A program made the translations under genes and the position numbers. This document shows positions 9,210-17,143 of a DNA stretch of 64,000 nucleotides, piece by piece (the stretch's first letter is position 1; every line of letters begins with the position of its first letter). The notes beneath the pieces were generated by a model. The model made no database searches, was not told where the DNA came from, and saw only the letters and a program-made list of their open reading frames with translations. Origin of the DNA: Saprospiraceae bacterium (GTDB lineage: Bacteria > Bacteroidota > Bacteroidia > Chitinophagales > Saprospiraceae); contig JADKBS010000015.1 of the NCBI GenBank assembly GCA_016714985.1, forward strand, positions 1 to 64,000, in the 5' to 3' direction.

Positions 9210-11033
9210 ATGTCTCGTTTTACCGACGTTGTCGAACTGCCACTAGCACTGAAGGAGCGAAAGCACCCAACCGCTGTTTTTTGGAACAGGTTGGAGGGTA
9301 GGCCCCGTACCGACAATTTCACCCAAAGCCTGCGTGCGGAAGTGCGGGACAGCCTGTGGATGATTGCCCGCCAATGGCAAATGGGCGAGTATGAGGGCGA
9401 CGATGCTGGCTCACCCGTTTTTGCGAAGCTGCATACGGAGAAAACAAAGCTGCGCAAATACCAGCCACTTGCACATGGCGCACAAAGTTTTGACGACGAA
9501 AAGCCGCTGGAGACCCAAGTAGAATGCATGCCGATTCCTATGCAGATAGCGACGCAGCCCATCAGCCTCGACATTAGACTCTTAATGGGTCGGCACTGGG
9601 GCAAGATGATGAACAATCCCGTCTTATTGGCTGCGTTTGTTGCGAATTATGCCATCGAAATGCCCGACCGCACCACCCCTGCTGGCGCCCCTGTTTTTGC
9701 GCACAAGGAGGTTTGGCAACAGTGGGCAGCCGTTGCAGGCCGCCGCATGGATGGCTATAAGTTCTATCGGCACTTAAAGGATGGCGGACTTGCCTCGGAT
9801 GGCATTCCTGGGGCAGATGACACGCTTGGTCAACGCTTTGTGGATTGGTTCGAGGCGCTATTTTTCCAACCTTCCACTCAAAACGGCAATAAGGCTTGGG
9901 CGCCCGAACGGCTTGAGTACCAGTTCAGCGTGTCTGCCCCAAGGGATGGGGCGGAGATGGTGCTTAGGGCAGCGGAATACTATCATGGACACCTCGATTG
10001 GTACAGCGTGGACCACGACAAACAAGCAAAGCAGCTTGGCGATACGGTATCCGACCCTTCCGGTACCTTGTCCACCCAAACCCAGACTTTTGTACCCACG
10101 CAAGTGTCTTTCAATGGCATGCCAAACACCCGTTGGTGGGCTTTTGAGGATGGAAAAACCAATTTTGGAGAGCTTCGGCCCGGCCGCAACGACCTCGCCC
10201 GCTTGCTGATGATGGAATTCGTGCTGGTCTATGCCAATGACTGGTTCCTTTTGCCCATTGCATTGGAGGCTGGCTCGATGGCATTGGTGAAGGGCCTTGC
10301 CGTCACCAACGTGTTTGGGGAGCGGACTTGGATAGAAGCTGGCAACCGAGGGCTTGACGACGATTTTAAGCGGTGGAGCATGTTCACGATGAACACGCTG
10401 GGCAAGCGGCTTGAACCGGCCGACCTCACCTTGGCCGTGCTTCCCACGGTAGCCAAAATGCAGGAGGGCAAGCCGTTTGAGGAGTTTGCAATGGTGCGGG
10501 ATGAGATGGCCAACATGGTCTGGGGCGTAGAAACCCGCATTCCATCGCCCAATGGAGGAACGATGAATGCCAAGGAGGCGGCCTACGAAACCCGCCGCTT
10601 TTTTGAGGAATTGGCCAAGGTGAAACCCGAAGACCTACCTGTTTTCAAGGCAAATATCCGCTATGAAGTCATGAACGATGTCCCTGAAAACTGGATTCCT
10701 TTTATACCAGTACACGAGGAGGGCAGTTCGCAAGCGATTCACCTTCAACGGTCGAGCATGCTACGTTTTATAAAGGGTGACGTAGTGAAGCCCCGAAAGG
10801 TGAAGCCTCGTACCGACCTGCTGAGAGAGGGTCTTGACAAAACCCCTGTGGAAGTCTATTTCATCCGGGAAGAAGAAGTGCCGAGGAGTGGCATATATGT
10901 GTCGCAAAGTTTTCAACGAACCCGATGGTACAATGGCCGGGTGTTCACATGGTTAGGCGCACGGAAGCGCACGGGTAGGGGCGAAGGTGCTTCTGGACTG
11001 GCCTTCGACCGTGTTATTGACAAGCCTGCATGA
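9210..11033 (+). CDS. Protein C: large uncharacterised protein with RQWQMGEYEGDDAGSP motif
   Basis: Protein C has 607 residues from ATG 9210 (MSRFTDVVELP). An in-frame start at 9129 would only add a repeat-encoded leader. Its best landmark is IARQWQMGEYEGDDAGSPV (52-70), preceded by EVRDSLWM. Later blocks include NTRWWAFEDGKTNFGELRPGRNDLARL, YANDWFLLPI and MVWGVETRI. I recall the RQWQ.GE..G.DAGSP signature from hypothetical proteins encoded beside relatives of A and B, but know of no function. There is no signal peptide and no membrane helix, so a cytoplasmic or assembled-complex protein is likely. It is the last gene of the A-B-C run and is convergent with the carboxypeptidase gene. Confidence 0.75.
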   Translation: MSRFTDVVELPLALKERKHPTAVFWNRLEGRPRTDNFTQSLRAEVRDSLWMIARQWQMGEYEGDDAGSPVFAKLHTEKTKLRKYQPLAHGAQSFDDEKPLETQVECMPIPMQIATQPISLDIRLLMGRHWGKMMNNPVLLAAFVANYAIEMPDRTTPAGAPVFAHKEVWQQWAAVAGRRMDGYKFYRHLKDGGLASDGIPGADDTLGQRFVDWFEALFFQPSTQNGNKAWAPERLEYQFSVSAPRDGAEMVLRAAEYYHGHLDWYSVDHDKQAKQLGDTVSDPSGTLSTQTQTFVPTQVSFNGMPNTRWWAFEDGKTNFGELRPGRNDLARLLMMEFVLVYANDWFLLPIALEAGSMALVKGLAVTNVFGERTWIEAGNRGLDDDFKRWSMFTMNTLGKRLEPADLTLAVLPTVAKMQEGKPFEEFAMVRDEMANMVWGVETRIPSPNGGTMNAKEAAYETRRFFEELAKVKPEDLPVFKANIRYEVMNDVPENWIPFIPVHEEGSSQAIHLQRSSMLRFIKGDVVKPRKVKPRTDLLREGLDKTPVEVYFIREEEVPRSGIYVSQSFQRTRWYNGRVFTWLGARKRTGRGEGASGLAFDRVIDKPA

Positions 11034-11152
11034 AATGCCGCAACGTAGCAAAGGTTAGAGCAAGGTAGTGGCCGTGGACGGCAGTGGCGACAAATGGATG
11101 GCGACGATTTTCTTTCCGGACATAGGCAAGGTACCGATTTTAGGGTGTTGCT

Positions 11153-12910
11153 TCAATATTCGAGGCTGAGTCCCTCCAAACTCAGCACCCTCCCCACCGG
11201 ATAAAGATTAGCCGTCGGCTCGAAGTACTGCGTCTTTTTATAGACCCAAAACAACTGCGCCCATTGGCTCTTGGCGAACTCCGGTTCAGCCTTCCGTTTG
11301 GCTTCCAATTCGGCTTTTACCGAAGGGCTTTCCTTTAAAAATTGCGCAGCAATATCCTCGAAAACATAGGGAGAGAAATACTCTTTCTGGCCAAGGATCC
11401 CATCGAAATAATTCCAGGCAAAATAGCTGTCAACCCCTTGTGGCTCAATGGTTTCCATCAGGAAGCGCACGGCGGGCTGGTCGGTCAGGGCCACGTAGTC
11501 GCCTTTGCGGTAGGGCCAGCGTTTTTTCTCCTTTTCCACTTTGAGGTCGTAGTGCAGGTAGTGGCCCTCGTAGGCGTCACGGGTGTCGTATTGCAGGATG
11601 CGGTAAAGCTCCACCTCCGGCTCGGCATCGGCAGTGAGGCGGCGGAACTGGACGCCGTTCATTTGCAACAATTCAATAACCTCTTGGTAAGCTTGCGGAA
11701 TGATGTAGGCGGCGGGTTTCAGCACCTGGATGCTCGGCTCCATGCGGCTCCAGTAGGGGATGGGCTTTTCGTAAGGGGCCGAGCGGTCGTACCAAAGGCG
11801 ATCAAGGCCCGTGACCTCGCTGGGCTTGTACTTGCCCTCATAGCCTTTGAACAGGATGGTATCGGTACGGCGCTCGTCGGTCCGCCAATCGAGGTTGGCG
11901 TACTCCAAGTGCATGGCTGCCTGGACGGCATCCTTGCGCACTTGCTTGATGCGTTGATGCTCAACGGAAAGCTCCTGCACGAGCGCACTCATGAAATCGT
12001 AGGTGGCCTTCACCCGTTGTGGGAAGGGCTTGAGCATGTGCGTTTCCGGCACCAGGCCGATGCAGTGGTGCAAGGCCACATAGCCGCTACTAAACCGGGG
12101 CGGGTCATAGAAAGCATAAATGCCGTCGGCGGGCGTATCCTTGAACTCGTTCACGTAGGGGCACATAGGTTGGCCCATCGCCTCCATGCGCTGGTAGAGG
12201 TGCGGCAGCATCACCCGCCGCATATAGCTGCCGAGCAGGGTACCAAGCTTGTCGGTCTGCGTAGTCAGCAGGGTCATGGTGTATTGATAGTCGGCACCGT
12301 TAGAGGTGTGGTTGTCCACGAGCACATCGGGCTGCCACTCGTTGAAGAGTTGGTTGAAGGAGCGGGCGTTGCGGGAATCGCATTTGATGAAGTCCCGGTT
12401 CAGGTCGAGGTTGCGGGCGTTGCCCCGAAAACCGTATTCCTGCGGGCCGTCCTGGTTGGCACGGCTGCAGCAGCCCCGGTTCAGCGCCCCGTCAATATTG
12501 TACATCGGAATGAAAGCGACCACCACGTTTTCGAGGATGGGCCGGTAGTCCTGTTTCTGAACCAAGTCACGGCAGAGCACCATCGAGGCGTCCACGCCTT
12601 CCGGCTCGCCGGGGTGTATGGCGTTGTTGACGAGCAGGATGAGCTTGCCCTGCGCCCGCAATTTCACGGGGTCGAACTCGCCAGACATGGACACCACGGC
12701 CAAGTGCAGGGGGTGGCCGCTGTCCGTCGGGCCATACTCAATGAGCAGCATCCGGTCGTAACCGAGGTCGAGTTTTTTGTAAAAATCCATCGCCTCGGCG
12801 TAGGTAGCGGTCACTTGGTTGTTCTGCTCGAAAGGGGTGTTGTAGGTGCCGGATTGCGCAAATATTGCGGAGCAAAAAAGTAAGGACAGGAATGTGGTCA
12901 GTTGCTGCAT
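11153..12910 (-). CDS. Secreted M14-family zinc carboxypeptidase
   Basis: The protein is 585 residues long when started at the ATG at 12908-12910, which gives a clean signal peptide (MQQLTTFLSLLFCSAIFAQ). The longer ORF to 13012 would put 34 unlikely residues before it. The M14 zinc site is visible as H99-P-G-E102 (NNAIHPGEPEG) with the third ligand H201 (VDNHTSNG). The basic NRDF segment (171-174) and a likely catalytic E289 (VPETHML) fit the family. The product should be an exported peptidase that trims C-terminal residues, probably periplasmic or extracellular since no T9SS tail is present. It is convergent with protein C and divergent from the sensor kinase gene. Confidence 0.85.
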   Translation of the reverse strand: MQQLTTFLSLLFCSAIFAQSGTYNTPFEQNNQVTATYAEAMDFYKKLDLGYDRMLLIEYGPTDSGHPLHLAVVSMSGEFDPVKLRAQGKLILLVNNAIHPGEPEGVDASMVLCRDLVQKQDYRPILENVVVAFIPMYNIDGALNRGCCSRANQDGPQEYGFRGNARNLDLNRDFIKCDSRNARSFNQLFNEWQPDVLVDNHTSNGADYQYTMTLLTTQTDKLGTLLGSYMRRVMLPHLYQRMEAMGQPMCPYVNEFKDTPADGIYAFYDPPRFSSGYVALHHCIGLVPETHMLKPFPQRVKATYDFMSALVQELSVEHQRIKQVRKDAVQAAMHLEYANLDWRTDERRTDTILFKGYEGKYKPSEVTGLDRLWYDRSAPYEKPIPYWSRMEPSIQVLKPAAYIIPQAYQEVIELLQMNGVQFRRLTADAEPEVELYRILQYDTRDAYEGHYLHYDLKVEKEKKRWPYRKGDYVALTDQPAVRFLMETIEPQGVDSYFAWNYFDGILGQKEYFSPYVFEDIAAQFLKESPSVKAELEAKRKAEPEFAKSQWAQLFWVYKKTQYFEPTANLYPVGRVLSLEGLSLEY

Positions 12911-12947
12911 GGTTGACGGCGGACGGTTGACGGCGGACGGTTGACGG
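12911..12947. repeat. GGTTGACGGCGGAC tandem repeat upstream of the carboxypeptidase
   Basis: A 14-bp unit is repeated about 2.6 times immediately upstream of the carboxypeptidase start codon, in the region that would be its leader. A related run of GGTGGACGG/GGTTTACGG occurs inside a T9SS gene at about 20434-20457. Confidence 0.75.
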
Positions 12948-13077
12948 TAAATCCCGAAACCCGGCATGGTCATCATCATTTTTTTTGGTACTTGAGCGGG
13001 CAAGTTGGGCAAAAGTTTTCAAACCCGACTGAAACAGTTGAGGGAGACGGAGCGTCCTGCTTTTCCAAATCGCCGAA

Positions 13078-16000
13078 TTGCGCTATGTTTGGGGGAAAAA
13101 CGAATCCGCCCTGCACGACTGCCTGAAAACGAGCCTTCCTTCCGCCAGCCGCTACGCAATAGTGGCCTGCCTCCTATTTTTAGGATTGAACGCTGCCGCC
13201 CAAACGACTTACCGCATCGAAAAATACAACACCAAGAACGGCTTGAAGCACCACTGGGTGCGGGGCGTGCAGCAAGACGAGCAGGGCTTCATCTGGCTGG
13301 CCTTGAAAGACGGTATGATTGCCCGTTTCGATGGTCGCAGCTTTCGGCATTTTCCGATGAACGAGGCGGAGAAAGCCCAGTTCGGTGGTAACGTCATCTA
13401 TGCCCTGATGATTGATGAAAAGGGCCGGTTCGTCGTGTTGGTGAACAACAAGGTGGCAAGGTTCGAGCCGGCCAATGGACGATATATCCCGATGGACTCG
13501 ACCGGGGCTGATTACCCGGGGTTGGTGGCATATTGGGAGGCAAAGAACAAGGCCAATCCTTGGGACAAAAACTGGAAGCAACTCAATCATCCGAGCCGCC
13601 TTGTGCGGTTGGGCAGTGCCGATACGCTTCATTTGGGCGAGACCAACGAGGTCTTTGAAGTGCTTGAAACTGGCAGTGAGTATTGGGTCGCCACTTTCGA
13701 TGGGCTGCTGAAATTCACGCCCCGCCAGCGGCTGTTCGACGCCTATCTGTCGAAGCCTTTCAATCCACAGGACGGCCTGGTGACGGGCAGGAGCATCTAT
13801 GGCATCGCCGAATCGAAAGGTTGGCTATTTTTCATCGAAAAAGGGTTGTGGCGTGCGCCGCTCGGCCAGCCGGAACGGGCAGAGCAGGTGGTTGACCCAG
13901 TGTGGCTCAACGGTTTTTTCGGCCTGACCGCCGATGCCGAGGGTTGGCTTTGGGCAGGCAGGTCGTATTCGGAGACCGTGATGCGCATCCACCCCGATGA
14001 CCCGGCGAGGGTGCAAGAATTTGCGTTGCCACCAGCTTTTTTCACACAAAAACGCAGTTTTCTTCCCTTGTCAGACGGTCGGGTCATGGTTGCCTGCGAG
14101 GCTGGGCTGCTGCTGGTTGACCCCGCCCGAAACGCCGTCCAGCCCTTTGAAACGGGAGCAATAAAAAACGCTTGGTGTCTCCATTTGACCCAGCAGGGCG
14201 ATGTTTGGGTTGGCACGGAAACGGGGCTTTGGCGGATGTCGCCGCAGGGAACTGGCTATAAAGCGGTTGAACAGTTCAGCACCGAGAATTGCAAGGGCTT
14301 TGGCAGCAATAAGATTATTTCCATCCATGAAGCGGAGGGGCATCTTTGGCTTGGCAGCGATGGCGGGCTGATTCGATTTCGGATTTCGGATTCAGAATCT
14401 CGGGATGGTGAAGCGCAATCCGAAATCCGAAATCCGAAATCCGAAATTGCAAAGACCTTCACGGTTGCCGATGGCCTGCCGAATAACCGGGTCTATTGCG
14501 CCATGCCGGATGGCAAGTATTTGTGGTGCCCAACCGATGGCGGGCTTGCCCGCATAACACTGGCTACTGTCTTGAAAACCAATGAGTTGCCCGAAATTCG
14601 CAATTTTCACGTGGACGAGGGCCTGCCGCACGAAGAGTTCAATTCGCTTTCGTTTTACAAAAGCCCATCTTCCAGCAAAATCTACTTCGGTGGCTTAAAC
14701 GGCATGACCGTCTTCTCGCCCCAGTCCCTCCTACTCCCCCAACGTTCCGCCCCGCCACTGGTGCTCATGGAACTTGAAAAATTTGACAGCAAGCACGACA
14801 CCACGCTGGTTTTCGATTTGAGCGGCGTCCAGACCGGGCCGATTGTCTTTGAGCATTACGACCAATATTTTACCCTGCGTTTTGCGCTGCTTTCCTTCGC
14901 CAATCCAGGCCGCAACAGCTACCAGTACATGCTGGAGGGTTTTGAGAAAAAGTGGAACCCCGTGAGCTACGACAATTTTGCCCGCTATACGGCACTACCA
15001 CCGGGCCGCTACACCTTCAGGGTGAGGGCCGCCGACCACAACGGCAATTGGAGCAGGGGGGAAATCTCCCTGCCAATCATAGTCAAGCGGGCATGGTACG
15101 CCACTTGGTGGGCTTGGGCAATTTACCTGCTGGCAGCGGGCGGCCTTGTTTTCTTTTTTTATGAACAACGGCTCAGGCAAGTGCGGCTCGCCGCAAAAGC
15201 GCAACATTTGGAGGAATTGGATGCCTTTAAAAGCCGGTTTTTCACCAATATCACCCATGAGTTCAGGACGCCGCTGACGGTTTTACTTGGAAATTTGGAA
15301 ATTATGAAATTGGAAATTGAGCGGCAGCCGGCACAGCTTTCAATTTCCCAATTTCTAATTGCTAAAATCTCCATGACGAGGCGCAACGCCGAGTCCCTCC
15401 TCCGCCTCATCAATCAAATCCTCGATTTGGCGAAATTGGAGGATAAGTCGTTGAAAATGAACTATGTACGGGGCGATGTCGTGCCCTATTTGCGCTACAT
15501 CGCCGAGAGCCTGCATTCCCTTGCCAATGCACAGAACGTGGTAGTTAAGGTGGAAAACACCGAGGCAAAAATCGAGATGGATTACGACCCGGAGCGGCTG
15601 CTGCAAATCGTTTACAACCTGCTTTCCAATGCGATAAAATTTACGCCGGGTGGCGGAAAGGTCACACTTTCCATAGGGATGAGGGATGAGGCTTCCGTAA
15701 TGAACGGGCATACTGTTTCATCCCTCATCACACCTCCCTCCTCCCTGGTTTTGTCCGTCTCTGACACGGGCGTCGGCATCCCCTCCGAGGATTTGGCGAA
15801 CATCTTCGACCGCTTTTACCAAGCTGAAAATCAAGCACTTACAAAAAAAGGTGGCACGGGCATCGGCCTGAGCCTGACCAAGGAACTGGTGAAGGCAATG
15901 GGTGGCGTAATAAATGTAGCATCTGTGGTAGGGAAAGGTACGACCTTCACGGTTCGGCTGCCCCTGGAGCAATCGCCCTTGACGGCGAAAGGGGAACCAT

Positions 16001-16887
16001 ATCCATCAAGTTCTGTTAATTTCCCACCAGTTAAACCCAGCACCGAACTTCCCGATTTAGGTCCCAAGGCACATAGCAACGAGACCAACCCTTCCATCCT
16101 TCTCATAGAAGACAACCCGGATGTAGTGGAATACCTCGCAGCTTGCCTAAAGGAGAGGTACTCGATTGCTTTCGCCTACAACGGCCGTGCAGGCATCGAA
16201 AAAGCGCTGGAAACCGTTCCCGACCTCATCATCTCCGATGTGATGATGCCCGAAAAGGACGGCTTTGAGGTCTGCGAAACCTTGAAAAACGACGAGCGGA
16301 CGAGCCATGTCCCAATCATTTTGCTGACCGCAAAGGCCGACGTGGAGAGCCGGATTGCTGGTTTGAAACGGGGGGCAGACGCCTATTTGGCTAAGCCGTT
16401 CAACCAAGAAGAACTGCTGGTCACAGTGGCCAACCTGCTGGAAACCCGCCGGAAGCTGCAAGCTCGATTTAGGCAGTTGGCGGTTGGTGGCCAGCAACAG
16501 GCAGCCCCCCAATCCCGAGGTGTCGGGACAAGTTCCGAAATCCGAAACCCGAAATCCGACATCGAAGCCGCTTTCCTTCAAAAACTCCGAACCGCCATAG
16601 AACCAAGGCTGGGCGACGCCGACCTGAACGCCGAGGAAATTTGCCGACAAATCGGCATGAGCCGCTCGGTGCTGTACGCCAAGCTGTCGGCGCTGACGGG
16701 GCTTTCGTTCAACCTTTACTTGCGTTCATTGCGCTTGCGCAAAGCGCAGGAAATGTTGCTCAGCCATGCGGAAATGAACGTTTCGGAAGTGGCCTACGAG
16801 GTAGGCTTCAACGACCCCCGGTATTTCATGCGGGTTTTTGCAGAGGAGTTTGGGATGCCACCGGGCGAGTGGCGAAAGCAAGCGTAA
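13078..16887 (+). CDS. Hybrid two-component system protein (propeller sensor, kinase, receiver, AraC output)
   Basis: The product has about 1270 residues. Domains in order: a signal peptide (…IVACLLFLGLNAAAQ), a periplasmic two-component-propeller sensor, a Y_Y_Y-type domain (about 600-670), one membrane helix, HisKA with phospho-acceptor H727 (NITHEFRTP), HATPase with N-box around N847-N851 and D896-TGVGIP, a receiver domain with D1054 (ISDVMMP), and a C-terminal AraC-type helix-turn-helix. In this family one polypeptide senses an outside ligand, often a glycan breakdown product, and regulates transcription. The start is uncertain: the frame opens with TTG, no ATG precedes the signal peptide, and CTG AAA ACG at 13123 looks like a natural leader start. 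A TAnnTTTG box at 13084-13091 also suggests initiation downstream. Several repeat-derived segments interrupt the protein. Confidence 0.9.
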   Translation: MRYVWGKNESALHDCLKTSLPSASRYAIVACLLFLGLNAAAQTTYRIEKYNTKNGLKHHWVRGVQQDEQGFIWLALKDGMIARFDGRSFRHFPMNEAEKAQFGGNVIYALMIDEKGRFVVLVNNKVARFEPANGRYIPMDSTGADYPGLVAYWEAKNKANPWDKNWKQLNHPSRLVRLGSADTLHLGETNEVFEVLETGSEYWVATFDGLLKFTPRQRLFDAYLSKPFNPQDGLVTGRSIYGIAESKGWLFFIEKGLWRAPLGQPERAEQVVDPVWLNGFFGLTADAEGWLWAGRSYSETVMRIHPDDPARVQEFALPPAFFTQKRSFLPLSDGRVMVACEAGLLLVDPARNAVQPFETGAIKNAWCLHLTQQGDVWVGTETGLWRMSPQGTGYKAVEQFSTENCKGFGSNKIISIHEAEGHLWLGSDGGLIRFRISDSESRDGEAQSEIRNPKSEIAKTFTVADGLPNNRVYCAMPDGKYLWCPTDGGLARITLATVLKTNELPEIRNFHVDEGLPHEEFNSLSFYKSPSSSKIYFGGLNGMTVFSPQSLLLPQRSAPPLVLMELEKFDSKHDTTLVFDLSGVQTGPIVFEHYDQYFTLRFALLSFANPGRNSYQYMLEGFEKKWNPVSYDNFARYTALPPGRYTFRVRAADHNGNWSRGEISLPIIVKRAWYATWWAWAIYLLAAGGLVFFFYEQRLRQVRLAAKAQHLEELDAFKSRFFTNITHEFRTPLTVLLGNLEIMKLEIERQPAQLSISQFLIAKISMTRRNAESLLRLINQILDLAKLEDKSLKMNYVRGDVVPYLRYIAESLHSLANAQNVVVKVENTEAKIEMDYDPERLLQIVYNLLSNAIKFTPGGGKVTLSIGMRDEASVMNGHTVSSLITPPSSLVLSVSDTGVGIPSEDLANIFDRFYQAENQALTKKGGTGIGLSLTKELVKAMGGVINVASVVGKGTTFTVRLPLEQSPLTAKGEPYPSSSVNFPPVKPSTELPDLGPKAHSNETNPSILLIEDNPDVVEYLAACLKERYSIAFAYNGRAGIEKALETVPDLIISDVMMPEKDGFEVCETLKNDERTSHVPIILLTAKADVESRIAGLKRGADAYLAKPFNQEELLVTVANLLETRRKLQARFRQLAVGGQQQAAPQSRGVGTSSEIRNPKSDIEAAFLQKLRTAIEPRLGDADLNAEEICRQIGMSRSVLYAKLSALTGLSFNLYLRSLRLRKAQEMLLSHAEMNVSEVAYEVGFNDPRYFMRVFAEEFGMPPGEWRKQA
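14376..14449 (+). repeat. AATCCGAA repeat hairpin inserted in frame in the sensor gene
   Basis: A run ATTTCGGATTTCGGATT (14376-14392) is followed by its complement AATCCGAAATCCGAAAT (about 14417-14433) and further AATCCGAA units. It can form a long stem and is translated as an extra loop (SEIRNPKSEI) between two propeller blades. A related run occurs at 16511-16560 in the same gene, between the receiver and the AraC domain. Confidence 0.75.
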
Positions 16888-16920
16888 ACTGCTCTATTTC
16901 AATGCTTTAGAAACAAGTCG

Positions 16921-17010
16921 GGAAAATGCTCCACATCTATCGGACAATGCTCCACATGGTTCGGACGTAATTCTACATTCTGCGGACAATGCTCCACATC
17001 CGTTGCGGAG
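16921..17010 (+). repeat. Four degenerate ~21-bp tandem units (CAATGCTCCACAT…CGGA)
   Basis: In the 256-bp spacer after the sensor gene, a unit with core AATGCTCCACAT and ending CGGA recurs four times, the third degenerate (AATTCTACATT). The array lies about 135-220 bp upstream of the T9SS gene at 17144. It could be a set of protein-binding sites or simple repeat expansion. No gene is seen in 16888-17143. Confidence 0.65.
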
Positions 17011-17143
17011 CGCCCAGCCCAACTTTGTTGCCATCAAGAAAACCCAATGAAAACGTGATTGCGGTGTAGGGGGAGTAAAGGGCAATGGCCCTGCTTTCCC
17101 GCCGCTTTTTCACGGCTTTCCCGGCATTTTAAAAAGCAAAATC

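Noticed and set aside
1..11033. Prophage or tail-like cluster
   Set aside because: The size and order of proteins A-C invite the idea, but no sheath, tube, baseplate, lysin or terminase sequence is seen, so it is not called.
11342..12883. 513-codon plus-strand ORF
   Set aside because: It lies entirely antisense to the carboxypeptidase gene, which has a signal peptide and a zinc site; the antisense protein has no recognisable motif and only reflects codon bias.
16921..17010. CRISPR-like array
   Set aside because: The four units are degenerate, about 21 bp and contiguous without spacers, and no cas gene is present.
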